Below are positions 1 to 7,931 of a DNA stretch of 37,158 bases, piece by piece. The notes under the pieces are model-generated. The model was not told the DNA's origin. It ran no database searches and worked only from the letters and a program-made list of their open reading frames with translations. The stretch is from Candidatus Viridilinea mediisalina (GTDB lineage Bacteria > Chloroflexota > Chloroflexia > Chloroflexales > Chloroflexaceae). Location: positions 1 through 37,158 of the forward strand of contig NZ_NQWI01000048.1 of NCBI RefSeq assembly GCF_002532535.1, written 5' to 3'. A program made the position numbers and the translations under genes. Position 1 is the stretch's first letter. The number at the start of each line of letters is the position of its first letter.

Positions 1-163
1 CAGGATGGCCCTCACCCCCTACCCCCTTCGGCAAGCTCTGGTTCGACAGGCTCACCAACCGGGCACCGCCTCTCCCACGTTGTGGGAGCGGGGCGAAGGT
101 ACCGCTGTTTTTTGCGTTCCTTTGCGCTCTTTTGCGGCAATGAACGCATGTCCTGACTACAAG
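1..163. repeat. Intergenic repeat fragments left of the XRE gene
   Basis: This stretch has no convincing gene. At 40-60 it carries a copy of the TTCGACAGGCTCA motif that recurs in the elements at 4863-4986, 11624-11783 and 32735-32915. At 72-88 a 7-bp hairpin (CTCCCAC, loop GTT, GTGGGAG) is visible. An open frame across 5-295 has no ribosome binding site and overlaps the real gene on the other strand. Confidence 0.5.
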
Positions 164-532
164 CTATGCAGGCTCCTCATCGGGACGCAGTTCCAACTCA
201 CGCAAGAAGAGCAGAAATTTGCGCCCCAGTTGCTTGTGTTCTGTATTGAGGCTATCGTAGAGCGTCATGAAGGCATCGCGTTCACGGTTGGATGACGTGA
301 AGCTGTAGCTATCTTTGCCTGCGGCTTCGTTGATCATTTCGATGGCCGTAGTACGAAAGACCGCAGCAAGCCCCTCAAGCTCAGTAATGCGTACTCCGGT
401 ATTGCCCGCTTCCACGGCTGAGATGTAGGAACCACTGACACCAATGCGGCTACCAAGATCGGCTTGGGTCAGACGATCGCGTGTGCGCTTCCGTTTCACG
501 ACTTCGCCAATACGTTCATTGAGGCTACGCAT
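164..532 (-). CDS. XRE-family helix-turn-helix transcriptional regulator
   Basis: A 122-residue protein with an N-terminal Cro/C1-type helix-turn-helix at about residues 8-62. The order is typical: LTQADLGSRIGVSGSYISAV as helices 2-3, then EAGNTGVRI and a buried LEGLAAVF helix. The remaining 55 residues are charged and helical, without a recognised ligand or peptidase domain, and could be a dimerisation tail. The start is supported by GAGAGG six to seven bases upstream of ATG. It is the last gene of a minus-strand series, 14 bases after the SDR gene, so it is probably co-transcribed with it and may be an autoregulator. The target is unknown. Confidence 0.85.
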   Translation of the reverse strand: MRSLNERIGEVVKRKRTRDRLTQADLGSRIGVSGSYISAVEAGNTGVRITELEGLAAVFRTTAIEMINEAAGKDSYSFTSSNRERDAFMTLYDSLNTEHKQLGRKFLLFLRELELRPDEEPA

Positions 533-546
533 AGTTTTCCTCTCTC

Positions 547-1362
547 CTACAACCGATCCCTACGAAAGACCGAGCGCGCCACGCGCCAGAGCGAGCGGTG
601 ACGCGGCATCACTTCAAAGATTTTACCACTGACGCCGTTCGTAGCCGCTGAGGCCATGTACAGCGCAAGTTCGGCAGTCTCTGCGCTGGTGGTGCCAAAG
701 ACCTGCATGATTTTGGGGAAGGCCCAGAGGACTTGGGCGGCAGGGCCAATCCCCACCAACTCTTTGGTCATGTCGGTCGGAACGATGCCGGGGGCAAGGA
801 CATTAATGGAGACGCCTTTGATCTCAGCGTGTTCCCGCGCCAGGGCTTCGCTGAGGCGCACGATGCCCGCTTTGGAGGCGCTGTAGGCACCCAAGTAGCG
901 CTGGGCCCGCCGGTAGCCGCCGCCTGTGACATTGATCAGCTTACCATAGCCTCGTTTGAGCATGTAGGGCAAAACGGTGCGTGAGCCATAGTAGGTGCCC
1001 AAGAGATTCGTGCGGATGACCTGTTCCCATTCGTCGGGTGGTACATCAATGGCACAACCAAATGTGCCAGAAATACCCGCATTATTCACCCAAATATCTA
1101 CCTGTTTGAAACTGTCTAGGGCATAGGCCATCAGCGCTTCAACCTGGGTGCGTTCACCCACATCGCACGAGATACCCGTAGCGACCACCCCACGGGCAAG
1201 CAACGCCTGGACGGTCGTCTCTACCGCTTGGGGCTGTGACGATGAGACAACGACACGGGCCCCGGCTGCACCAAAACGTTCGGCAATGGCCCGTCCGATC
1301 CCACGGGAACTGCCCGTGATCACTGCAACTTGCCCCTCAAGGGTCATGGTTTTGCGTAGCAT
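547..1362 (-). CDS. Short-chain dehydrogenase/reductase (SDR)
   Basis: A 271-residue classical SDR. The N-terminal Rossmann motif TGSSRGIG binds NAD(P), NNAG stabilises the central sheet, and YSASK holds the catalytic Tyr and Lys. The Ser normally 13 residues before the Tyr is not there: the segment reads INVTGGGYRRAQRYLGAY, with Gly at that place and Thr one residue earlier, so activity may be atypical. Family members reduce carbonyls or oxidise alcohols; the substrate cannot be read from the sequence. It starts 17 bases after the ArsA-like gene and ends 14 bases before the XRE gene, suggesting one operon. A second in-frame ATG five codons in (1347) is an alternative start. Confidence 0.88.
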   Translation of the reverse strand: MLRKTMTLEGQVAVITGSSRGIGRAIAERFGAAGARVVVSSSQPQAVETTVQALLARGVVATGISCDVGERTQVEALMAYALDSFKQVDIWVNNAGISGTFGCAIDVPPDEWEQVIRTNLLGTYYGSRTVLPYMLKRGYGKLINVTGGGYRRAQRYLGAYSASKAGIVRLSEALAREHAEIKGVSINVLAPGIVPTDMTKELVGIGPAAQVLWAFPKIMQVFGTTSAETAELALYMASAATNGVSGKIFEVMPRHRSLWRVARSVFRRDRL

Positions 1363-1379
1363 AGTTTCTTATGTTGTCG

Positions 1380-2504
1380 TTAGCGCCGCTGGCTAATGAC
1401 CAGTTTCTCGCCCTGGCGGGCGGCCTTGATCGCGGTCATGCCGCGTAGACCTTCGGGTAGCAGCAGGTGGCGGCGGTAGGGCCCAACGCGAACGATCAAC
1501 TCGTCGCCGCTGAGGGTCAGGCCCAGGGCTTCGCGGGGCACCCCAGGCAGATCGAGGATGACCGAGGCATCGGGTGGCTCGGTCATGGTGATGGGTGAAG
1601 GTGGCGGTGGATTGGGTAGCGGCGAGGCGTTGGCGTAGAGTTGGCTTCCCAAGTGGGCCAGTTGCTCGAACGACAACGCGGTCGGTGAGGCCGCCATGCG
1701 ACAGACCGTGCGGCCCGGCCAAATTGTGCCCGCCTCATTGATCACGGCGGCCTGTTCAGCCAGCAAAGCTTCAAGGCCAGGCGTGCCAGGGGGCAGCAGC
1801 GGCCCGGCCACGAGCCGCTCGATGGCCAGCCCAAAGAGCTGGAAGGCCGGAATATTGACCCGCGCCTCAGCAAGACCGGCACGGTCGGGCGGCAACACAT
1901 AGCGCACCTGCGTGGCTGAAGGGGCGACCATCTCATCACGGAGGCGTTCAAAGGCGACACGCGCCTGTTGAATCCCACCTGTCCACTCACCAGGAATGGG
2001 CAGCATCCCCGCCGGGATGATCGCCCGAGCGACCGAAGCATGCGAGCGCCCCGGCCCACGGTCAAGGCCGATCAAGAGGCGCACCAACCAGCGAAACGAA
2101 TCGGGAATCCCCAAGGAACGCAGCAGCAACTCTGGTGGCCCGGCATCCACGCAGACCAGATCGTAGCCCTGAGCCAGCTTCGACAACTGGGTTACGGCGA
2201 GAAAGAGATCACTGCCAGGAACAATGGGGAGTTCATCACCAGCAATCGGCGGGCTCCCAGCAGGGCGCAGCAGTTCCCATGCATCTGTGAGGCCATTCAG
2301 TGGTTCAAGGCACCAGAGATCGAGTTGAGGACTCAACGCCTGTGGTTCAGGCAAGGCAGGCTTGTCCACCAACGTTGCCAGCGGGTGGGCTGGGCCCACA
2401 CTTATCATGAGCACACGCGCAGCCGTAGCGGCAGCCGCAGCGGCAGTTTGAGCGGTAGCAAGAGCATTCGCCCCAAAGGGGCCAGTAAAGATGAGCGTTT
2501 GCAT
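1380..2504 (-). CDS. ArsA-like ATPase-fold protein with C-terminal HSP20-like domain, degenerate P-loop
   Basis: A 374-residue protein. Its body resembles the ArsA/GET3 ATPase family, and the last 65 or so residues (from SVILDLPGVPREALGLTLSG) match the HSP20-like beta-sandwich often fused to ArsA in Chloroflexota. The nucleotide-binding loop is abnormal. The N-terminus reads MQTLIFTGPFGANALATAQ, where a working ArsA has GKGGVGKT, so the Lys and Ser/Thr that hold phosphate are missing. YDLVCVDAGPP sits where the switch aspartate is expected. Start chosen at ATG 2504: the open frame runs upstream to 3032, but that part overlaps argG and its leader on the other strand. Probably a non-hydrolysing paralogue. 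Role unknown. First gene of the minus-strand unit with the SDR and XRE genes. Confidence 0.75.
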   Translation of the reverse strand: MQTLIFTGPFGANALATAQTAAAAAATAARVLMISVGPAHPLATLVDKPALPEPQALSPQLDLWCLEPLNGLTDAWELLRPAGSPPIAGDELPIVPGSDLFLAVTQLSKLAQGYDLVCVDAGPPELLLRSLGIPDSFRWLVRLLIGLDRGPGRSHASVARAIIPAGMLPIPGEWTGGIQQARVAFERLRDEMVAPSATQVRYVLPPDRAGLAEARVNIPAFQLFGLAIERLVAGPLLPPGTPGLEALLAEQAAVINEAGTIWPGRTVCRMAASPTALSFEQLAHLGSQLYANASPLPNPPPPSPITMTEPPDASVILDLPGVPREALGLTLSGDELIVRVGPYRRHLLLPEGLRGMTAIKAARQGEKLVISQRR

Positions 2505-2591
2505 ACCATGAGTGTAGCATATCCTTGACAAGCTTGGAAATACGCAGGGCTTGGGGCGCAGCTCCAACGAAATGTTGACGTGCTCAGAGCG

Positions 2592-2620
2592 TTGACGCAC
2601 CCCTATGGCTATGCTATACT
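2592..2620 (+). promoter_or_regulatory. Sigma-70-type promoter of the argG leader transcript
   Basis: TTGACG at 2592-2597 and TATACT at 2615-2620 are separated by 17 bases, close to the housekeeping consensus. Transcription would start near 2627, leaving about 40 bases before the leader peptide start at 2666. Confidence 0.75.
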
Positions 2621-2665
2621 GCCCTGCGTTCAATGTAAACATCCGCGCAGCGAAGGAAGCCAACC

Positions 2666-2770
2666 ATGTCGCAAAGCCGGACGAAGAAGCTACAAACGCA
2701 GCGAGTGCGTACCTCTCGTACCCCCTTGCGTCATCGTTTCCGTCGTCAGCCGGCCATGCGCCCCGGCTAG
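2666..2770 (+). CDS. Arginine-rich leader peptide of argG (predicted attenuator peptide)
   Basis: A 34-codon reading frame between the promoter and argG, too short for ordinary gene calling. Nine of 34 residues are Arg (positions 5, 13, 15, 18, 22, 24, 26, 27 and 32), concentrated in the second half as TPLRHRFRRQPAMRPG. AAGGAAG at 2653-2659 is a good ribosome binding site seven bases upstream. The stop codon at 2768-2770 lies inside a hairpin, and a terminator-like hairpin follows. By analogy with his, trp and ilv leaders, ribosome stalling at Arg codons when charged arginyl-tRNA is scarce would let argG be transcribed. Function is inferred from layout; no homologue is claimed. Confidence 0.65.
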   Translation: MSQSRTKKLQTQRVRTSRTPLRHRFRRQPAMRPG

Positions 2771-2840
2771 CTTCGCTTGTTCGCCGTGAGGTCGCAGGCC
2801 AGCTTTGCCAGAGCGCAGGCTGGCTCTTTTGTTGTCTTGT
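2748..2840 (+). promoter_or_regulatory. Predicted transcription attenuator upstream of argG
   Basis: Three competing pairings can be drawn. A protector stem pairs 2748-2753 (AGCCGG) with 2763-2768 (CCGGCT). An antiterminator pairs 2752-2760 (GGCCATGCG, bulged A) with 2793-2800 (CGCAGGCC), 8 bp. A terminator pairs 2798-2803 (GCCAGC) with 2819-2824 (GCTGGC), followed by TCTTTTGTTGTCTTG. The antiterminator excludes both other stems. Its 5' strand lies in the last codons of the leader peptide, so a ribosome at the stop codon would mask it and one stalled at earlier Arg codons would not. This is the classical attenuation logic, seen here only in the sequence. Confidence 0.6.
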
Positions 2841-2854
2841 CATGGAGGAACAGC

Positions 2855-4060
2855 ATGAGCAGGAGCGATGTGAAGAAGGTCGTTCTGGCCTATTCCGGGG
2901 GACTCGATACGTCGGTGATCGTTCCGTGGCTGCGGGAAAACTATGGCTGTGAGGTAATCTGCTTTTGTGCCGATCTTGGCCAAGCAGAGGAACTGGAAGG
3001 GCTTGAGGCCAAGGCGCTCGCGAGTGGCGCAAGTAAGCTGATTGTCCATGATATGCGCGAGGAGTTTATTCGCGACTATATCCTGCCCACGCTGCAAGCT
3101 GGCGCGATCTATGAGCGTAAGTATCTGCTGGGCACATCCTTCGCCCGCCCGATTATTGCCAAGCATCAGGTGGAGGTGGCTGAGGCCGAAGGGGCCGATG
3201 CGGTTGCCCACGGGGCGACGGGTAAGGGGAACGACCAAGTGCGCTTTGAGTTGACCTACTTTGCCCTGAACCCACGGCTTAAGATTATTGCCCCCTGGCG
3301 CGAGTGGACGATTAAGAGCCGCCAGGATGCGCTTGACTATGCGGCTGAATATAATGTGCCTGTGACCGCTACTGCGGAGAAGATCTATAGCCGCGACCGC
3401 AACCTTTGGCATTTGAGCCATGAAGGTGGCGTACTCGAAGACCCCTGGCATGGGCCTGAAGAGGATATGTACCAACTCAGCACCAGCCCGCAACAGGCCC
3501 CTGATCTGCCCGAAGCGTTGACGGTAAGCTTTGAACAAGGTGTGCCCACGATGGTCAATGGCCAGCGTGTGGGCCTTGTGGAACTGGTCGAGTTGCTCAA
3601 TAGCATTGGCGGCAAGCATGCCATCGGGCGCGTTGATCTCGTCGAGAATCGTCTCGTGGGCATGAAGAGCCGGGGCGTCTATGAGACGCCCGCAGGCACG
3701 ATCCTCTACACGGCCCACCGCGAACTTGAGAGCATTGTGCTCGATAAAGAGACGCTCCGCGCCAAGGATCGCATTGCGCTCGATTATGCCGACTTGGTCT
3801 ACAATGGGCGCTGGTTTACCCCGGTGCGTGAAGCCTACGATGCGTTTGTGGCTACGACCCAGCGCACCATGACGGGCGATGTCTGCATGCAGCTCTACAA
3901 AGGCAACTTGATCATCGTCGGGCGCCGTTCGCCCTTCTCGCTCTACAACGAAGACCTTGCCACCTTCGGCCCCGATGCGGTCTATGACCAGCGCGATGCG
4001 GAGGCGTTCATTAAGCTCTACGGCTTGAGCATGAAGGTGCAGGCTCTGATGAAGAAGTAA
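2855..4060 (+). CDS. argG: Argininosuccinate synthase
   Basis: A 401-residue protein of the usual ArgG length. It joins citrulline and aspartate using ATP, the penultimate step of arginine synthesis in the cytoplasm. The PP-loop ATP-binding motif SGGLDTS is at residues 14-20. [27 protein letters not shown] and the C-terminal [13 protein letters not shown] block are typical of the family. An open frame extends 26 codons upstream, but ATG 2855 is chosen because GGAGGAA lies four bases before it and homologues begin with the same K-V-V-L-A-Y-S-G-G. It is the first structural gene of an arginine cluster and follows the predicted arginine attenuator. Confidence 0.98.
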   Translation: MSRSDVKKVVLAYSGGLDTSVIVPWLRENYGCEVICFCADLGQAEELEGLEAKALASGASKLIVHDMREEFIRDYILPTLQAGAIYERKYLLGTSFARPIIAKHQVEVAEAEGADAVAHGATGKGNDQVRFELTYFALNPRLKIIAPWREWTIKSRQDALDYAAEYNVPVTATAEKIYSRDRNLWHLSHEGGVLEDPWHGPEEDMYQLSTSPQQAPDLPEALTVSFEQGVPTMVNGQRVGLVELVELLNSIGGKHAIGRVDLVENRLVGMKSRGVYETPAGTILYTAHRELESIVLDKETLRAKDRIALDYADLVYNGRWFTPVREAYDAFVATTQRTMTGDVCMQLYKGNLIIVGRRSPFSLYNEDLATFGPDAVYDQRDAEAFIKLYGLSMKVQALMKK

Positions 4061-4069
4061 GTATTGGAA

Positions 4070-4096
4070 TCACGGGAGCGCATAGCGTTCCCGTGA
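4070..4096 (+). other. 11-bp hairpin between argG and the phosphatase gene
   Basis: TCACGGGAGCG at 4070-4080 pairs with CGTTCCCGTGA at 4086-4096 around a five-base loop, with one G-U pair. There is no T tract after it, so it is more likely an RNA-stability or partial termination element than a strong terminator. Confidence 0.55.
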
Positions 4097-4118
4097 CCTA
4101 TCCAGCAAAGGTGGTTTC

Positions 4119-4832
4119 GTGACACAACTCTACCTCATCCGCCATGGCGAATCATGGGCGAATGTACAACCAATCATGGCCGGGATGCAAGGCGACAAGG
4201 GGCTTACGCCGCGTGGCGTGGCCCAAGCCGAGCGGCTACGTGACCGTTTGGCCCACGGTGAGTTGCAGGCCGATGTCTTGATTGCCAGCCCCCTGCCTCG
4301 TGCGAAGCAGACCGCCGAGATTATTCAGCCCGCCCTCAAGCTACCGATCATCTTTGATGATGACGTGCAGGAATTCAAGATTGGCGCAGCCGATGGTATG
4401 ACCAATCAAGAAGCCTGGGCCAAGTTTGGTGCCCCCAACTTTCAGGATTTCCCCCTGCGCCCCATCGCCCCCGAGGGCGAGAGTGTGGGCACCTTTATGC
4501 TGCGCGTGGCCCAAACACTGACGCGGATCATCGAAGCGTACGAGGACAAAACCATTGTCATCGTCTGCCATGGCGGTGTGATTGATGCAACCTTCCTCTA
4601 CTTCTTCCAGATGCCAACCTTTGTCCTGCCCCCTACCGATTTCCATACCTGCAATACCAGCATTACCCACTGGGAGCGTGTCCATCGGCGTGGGCGTCAG
4701 CTCTGGCGGCTCAATAGCTACAACGACATTGCGCACTTGCACGACATCGGTGCGATTGAATCGGTACGCTGGGAGTACACCGACCTCACCAGTGATAGCC
4801 ACCCCGCTGTACCTCTGCGTCAAGGCGAGTGA
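4119..4832 (+). CDS. Histidine phosphatase family protein (phosphoglycerate mutase-like)
   Basis: A 237-residue protein of the histidine phosphatase superfamily. The catalytic His is in LIRHGES at residues 5-11, and the second conserved His is in VCHGG near residue 150. Members remove phosphate from small molecules or proteins through a phospho-His intermediate; the substrate is not readable here. GTG start at 4119, with AAAGGTGG a few bases upstream. It lies 58 bases after argG and may be co-transcribed with it, but nothing in the sequence gives it a role in arginine synthesis. A second, unrelated-looking member of the family is at 28633. Confidence 0.9.
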   Translation: MTQLYLIRHGESWANVQPIMAGMQGDKGLTPRGVAQAERLRDRLAHGELQADVLIASPLPRAKQTAEIIQPALKLPIIFDDDVQEFKIGAADGMTNQEAWAKFGAPNFQDFPLRPIAPEGESVGTFMLRVAQTLTRIIEAYEDKTIVIVCHGGVIDATFLYFFQMPTFVLPPTDFHTCNTSITHWERVHRRGRQLWRLNSYNDIAHLHDIGAIESVRWEYTDLTSDSHPAVPLRQGE

Positions 4833-4862
4833 GGTAAGCTCCAACTCAAATCCTACGTTACT

Positions 4863-4986
4863 GTTAGTGCGAAAAAGTTCTGGGCCGCGACGTTGGCTTC
4901 GACAGGCTCAGCCACCGCGACGTTGGCTGAGCCTGTCGAAGCCAACGTGACGCACCCCCACGAGCCCAAGGCTTCTTCGCGCTAAC
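4863..4986. mobile_element. MITE-like element, family 1, copy A
   Basis: A 124-bp element with no coding capacity. It starts GTTAGTGCGAAAAAG and ends with the inverted CTTCTTCGCGCTAAC. Inside are two opposed copies of the TTCGACAGGCTCAGCC motif that form a long imperfect palindrome. A related 160-bp element lies in the opposite orientation at 11624-11783. No transposase is encoded, so movement would need help in trans. Confidence 0.65.
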
Positions 4987-4994
4987 AAACCCTG

Positions 4995-5035
4995 TTTGTT
5001 CCGTGTTGGCGGCTTCGCCGCCAACACGGAACAAA
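4995..5035. repeat. Palindrome with GTGTTGGCGGC core, copy 1
   Basis: A perfect 19-bp stem (4995-5013 and 5017-5035) with loop TTC. The core GTGTTGGCGGC is shared with palindromes at 10126, 11561 and 26804, whereas the outer arms differ between loci yet stay self-complementary. It can act as a hairpin on either strand and could terminate transcription between the phosphatase gene and argJ. Confidence 0.8.
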
Positions 5036-5115
5036 AAACGGGGTTTGGGGCTACGCCCCAAAGCAGGTCTCAGGGCGGCAGCCCTACACGTAATGCGAAT
5101 GGGAACTTGGTTCCC
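5036..5115 (+). repeat. Three-hairpin repeat unit upstream of argJ
   Basis: Three small hairpins in a row: TTTGGGGC/GCCCCAAA (5044-5062), AGGGC/GCCCT (5072-5085) and GGGAAC/GTTCCC (5101-5115). The same three modules occur, tandemly duplicated, at 16638-16845. The unit ends ten bases before the argJ start codon, and no clear Shine-Dalgarno sequence is left there. Confidence 0.7.
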
Positions 5116-5125
5116 CAACACAACC

Positions 5126-6349
5126 ATGAGTATCACCATCCTCAATGAAGGCAATCCCACCACCCCCAGCGGCTGGCGTGCCGCAACGTGGGATTGTGCG
5201 ATTAAATACCAGCAGCGGGACGACTTGGCGCTCTTGGTGAGCGATCAGCCATGTAGCGCCGCTGCGATCTTTACGACCAATCGGGTCAAGGCGGCCCCTG
5301 TGCGCTACGATCAGGACTTGATGGCGCGTAATGGCGGCATCTTACAAGCCCTGGTGGTCAATGCGGGCAATGCCAATGCTTGCACTGGGAGCGCTGGCGC
5401 TGCTGCGGCTCTGGCGATGGCCCAAACCAGTGCCCAAGCCCTTGGCTTGGCGCTTGACCATGTATTTGTGATGTCTACGGGAACGATTGGGGTACCGATG
5501 CCCATCGAGCGCATCGTCGCGGGCATCGAGGCTGCCGCCAAGCGGCTCGATCAAGCCCACGGCTTTGCGGCGGCCCAAGCGATCATGACGACCGATACGC
5601 GCCCGAAGCATGCCGCAGTGCGGGTGGCGCTCCCATCAGGTTCAACGGTTAGCCTGGGGGGCATGGCGAAGGGCGCGGGCATGATCCATCCCAACATGGC
5701 CACGCTGCTCGCAGTGATCACCAGTGATGCTGCGCTGAGCCCCGCAGTGCTCGATGCGGCCCTGCGCCAAGCAGCCGAGTTGAGCTTTAACAGCATCAGT
5801 ATTGACGGCGACACCAGTACCAACGATACGCTGCTGGTGATGGCCAATGGAATGGCAGGCAATCAGCCGATTGAACAGCTTGACAGCCCTGATGGTGCCG
5901 CCTTCCTTGCTGGCCTCACCACCCTCTGCCAGCGCCTCGCCCACGCGGTGGTGCGCGACGGCGAAGGGGCGACCCGCTTCATCACGATTAACGTGCGTGG
6001 TGCCCAGAGCTACGCCGATGCCAAACTAGCCGCCATGACCATCGCCAAATCCCCTTTGGTCAAGACGGCTCTCTATGGAGCCGATCCCAACTGGGGGCGC
6101 GTGCTCTGCGCGATTGGCTATAGTGGAGCCGAGGTTGATCCCGAACGGGTTATTCTCGACTTTGGGGGCATGCGGGTGTTGGAGGGCGGCCTGCCGCTAC
6201 CCTTCGATGAAGCCGCTGCCACGGCCCTGCTCGACGTACCCCAAGTGCTGATTGAAGCCGATTTGGGCCTGGGCGAAGCTGCGGCAACCGTCTGGACGTG
6301 TGATCTGACTGAGGGTTATATTCAGATTAATACCGAGTATCGCACATAG
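5126..6349 (+). CDS. argJ: Bifunctional glutamate N-acetyltransferase / amino-acid N-acetyltransferase
   Basis: A 407-residue ArgJ. It moves the acetyl group from N-acetylornithine to glutamate, recycling acetate in arginine synthesis; some members also use acetyl-CoA. The precursor cuts itself inside the conserved KGAGMIHPNMATLLA, and the nucleophile is Thr193. The motif GTIGVPMP and the C-terminal ADPNWGRVLCAIGYSG block also fit. ATG 5126 is chosen because the frame upstream lies in repeat DNA; ATG 5099 is an alternative inside the repeat. Neither has a strong ribosome binding site. argH follows after 24 bases, so the two are probably one transcript. Confidence 0.96.
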   Translation: MSITILNEGNPTTPSGWRAATWDCAIKYQQRDDLALLVSDQPCSAAAIFTTNRVKAAPVRYDQDLMARNGGILQALVVNAGNANACTGSAGAAAALAMAQTSAQALGLALDHVFVMSTGTIGVPMPIERIVAGIEAAAKRLDQAHGFAAAQAIMTTDTRPKHAAVRVALPSGSTVSLGGMAKGAGMIHPNMATLLAVITSDAALSPAVLDAALRQAAELSFNSISIDGDTSTNDTLLVMANGMAGNQPIEQLDSPDGAAFLAGLTTLCQRLAHAVVRDGEGATRFITINVRGAQSYADAKLAAMTIAKSPLVKTALYGADPNWGRVLCAIGYSGAEVDPERVILDFGGMRVLEGGLPLPFDEAAATALLDVPQVLIEADLGLGEAAATVWTCDLTEGYIQINTEYRT

Positions 6350-6373
6350 GTTGTCTTTGAGTACGGGGTGGCT

Positions 6374-7750
6374 ATGGAACATCGACTCTGGGGCGGGCGT
6401 TTCGCCGAACCAACGGCTGAGACGATGCGTCGTTTCAATGATTCGTTTCGCTTTGATGTACGGCTGGTGACGGTAGATATTGCTGGCAGTATCGCATGGG
6501 CCGGCGCCCTCGAACAGGCCGGGCTGATTAGCACCGAAGAGTGTGAGACGCTGGTTCAGGGCTTGGAGTTGGTGCGCCGTGAGTTTGCCGATGGGAGCTT
6601 TGAGCCCAAAGAGGGCGATGAGGATGTCCATACGGCGGTCGAACGGCGGTTGCACGAACTGGTCGGCGCGGCGGCGCTCAAGCTGCACACCGGACGCTCA
6701 CGCAACGACCAGGTGGCAACCGATATGCGCCTCTTTGCGATTGGGGTTGCGCGTCAGATCGGTGAGCGCTTGATGGCGCTCCAATTGGCCCTGTTGGATC
6801 AGGCGGAAGCGCATGCCGCAACCTTGATGCCCGGTTATACCCATTTGCAGCGGGCCCAACCCATCACCTTTGGCCATTGGTGCTTGGCCTACCTTGAGAT
6901 GTTTGAGCGCGACCGCCAGCGCATTGAGGATGCGATTGCGCGCGCACGCACGCTGCCCTTGGGTGCCGGTGCGTTGGCTGGCAATAGTTTGGGCGTTGAG
7001 CGCGAACGGCTCACTGAGGCTCTCGATGAGTTTGATGAAGTGGCCGGAAATTCGCTTGATGCGGTTGCCGACCGCGACTACCTCGCTGAGTTGCACTTTG
7101 CCTTTGCGCTCAGTGGCGTACACCTGAGCCGTCTGGCTGAAGACCTGATTATCTACAGTAGCACCGAGTTTGGCTTTGTTGAACTCGCCGATGCCTACAG
7201 CACCGGCTCCAGCCTCATGCCCCAGAAGAAGAACCCCGATAGCATGGAGTTGCTACGGGGCAAGAGTGGGCGCCTGATCGGCAACCTCGTGGCGCTCCTG
7301 ACTGTCCTCAAGGGTCTGCCCATGACCTACAACAAGGACATGCAGGAGGACAAAGAGGGCTTCTTCGATAGTTTCGACACCCTCGATCTGGCGCTTGAGG
7401 TGGCGGCAGCGGCAGTTGCAACCATGCGTGCCCGTCCGGAGCGTATGCTGGCGGCGCTTGACGATGCCATGCTTGCTACCGATTTGGCCGACGAGTTGGT
7501 ACGGCATGGGGTAGCCTTCCGCGAAGCGCACAGCAAAGTAGGGCGCTTGGTGCGACGCGCCCTCGAACTCAACCTCAGCCTCCGAGAACTGCCCCTAGCC
7601 GAATACCAAGCGGTACACCCTGAACTGGACTCCAACATCTACGCCTGTTTCGACTTTGCGCGCAGTGTCGCCCGCAAAGAGAGCAGCGGCGGCACTGCGC
7701 CGCAACGGGTCTTGGAGCAGTGTGCGCGTTGGCGCGGCGAGAAGAGGTGA
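6374..7750 (+). CDS. argH: Argininosuccinate lyase
   Basis: A 458-residue member of the fumarase/aspartase superfamily that splits argininosuccinate into arginine and fumarate. The signature GSSLMPQKKNPDSM starts at residue 278, and the N-terminal LWGGRF and the HTGRSRNDQVATD block are typical. ATG 6374 is preceded by GGGG at a suitable distance; GTG 6368, two codons upstream in frame, is the alternative. It follows argJ closely and precedes the short acetyltransferase gene. In some bacteria a similar acetyltransferase is fused to the ArgH C-terminus, which supports the neighbour's assignment. Confidence 0.98.
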   Translation: MEHRLWGGRFAEPTAETMRRFNDSFRFDVRLVTVDIAGSIAWAGALEQAGLISTEECETLVQGLELVRREFADGSFEPKEGDEDVHTAVERRLHELVGAAALKLHTGRSRNDQVATDMRLFAIGVARQIGERLMALQLALLDQAEAHAATLMPGYTHLQRAQPITFGHWCLAYLEMFERDRQRIEDAIARARTLPLGAGALAGNSLGVERERLTEALDEFDEVAGNSLDAVADRDYLAELHFAFALSGVHLSRLAEDLIIYSSTEFGFVELADAYSTGSSLMPQKKNPDSMELLRGKSGRLIGNLVALLTVLKGLPMTYNKDMQEDKEGFFDSFDTLDLALEVAAAAVATMRARPERMLAALDDAMLATDLADELVRHGVAFREAHSKVGRLVRRALELNLSLRELPLAEYQAVHPELDSNIYACFDFARSVARKESSGGTAPQRVLEQCARWRGEKR

Positions 7751-7827
7751 GGTAGAGGTACAGAGTTTTTCACCACAGAGGCACAGAGGACACAGAGGTT
7801 TGGTTGTGTATGTCGCCTTACCTCCTT

Positions 7828-7908
7828 CCTGCTTTCCTATTTCCTGCTTTCCTGCTTCCTGCTTTCCTGCTTCCTGCTTTCCTATTTCCTGCTTTCCTAT
7901 TTCCTACT
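7828..7908 (+). repeat. Pyrimidine-rich short tandem array (TTTCCTGC/TTCCTATT)
   Basis: Roughly ten imperfect copies of an 8-base unit such as TTCCTGCT or TTCCTATT fill the gap between argH and the acetyltransferase gene. The array is not coding in its own right and is 23 bases upstream of the next start codon. Confidence 0.75.
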
Positions 7909-7931
7909 TTTCCCCACAGCGAGTATTGCCT

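Noticed and set aside
2505-3032. N-terminal extension of the ArsA-like frame to 3032
   Set aside because: It overlaps the argG promoter, leader and coding region on the other strand, and its text has no family resemblance.
2840-3718. 292-residue minus-strand frame opposite argG
   Set aside because: Shadow of argG in a GC-rich gene. Similar shadows occur opposite argJ, ilvB, ilvC and the sugar-phosphotransferase gene.
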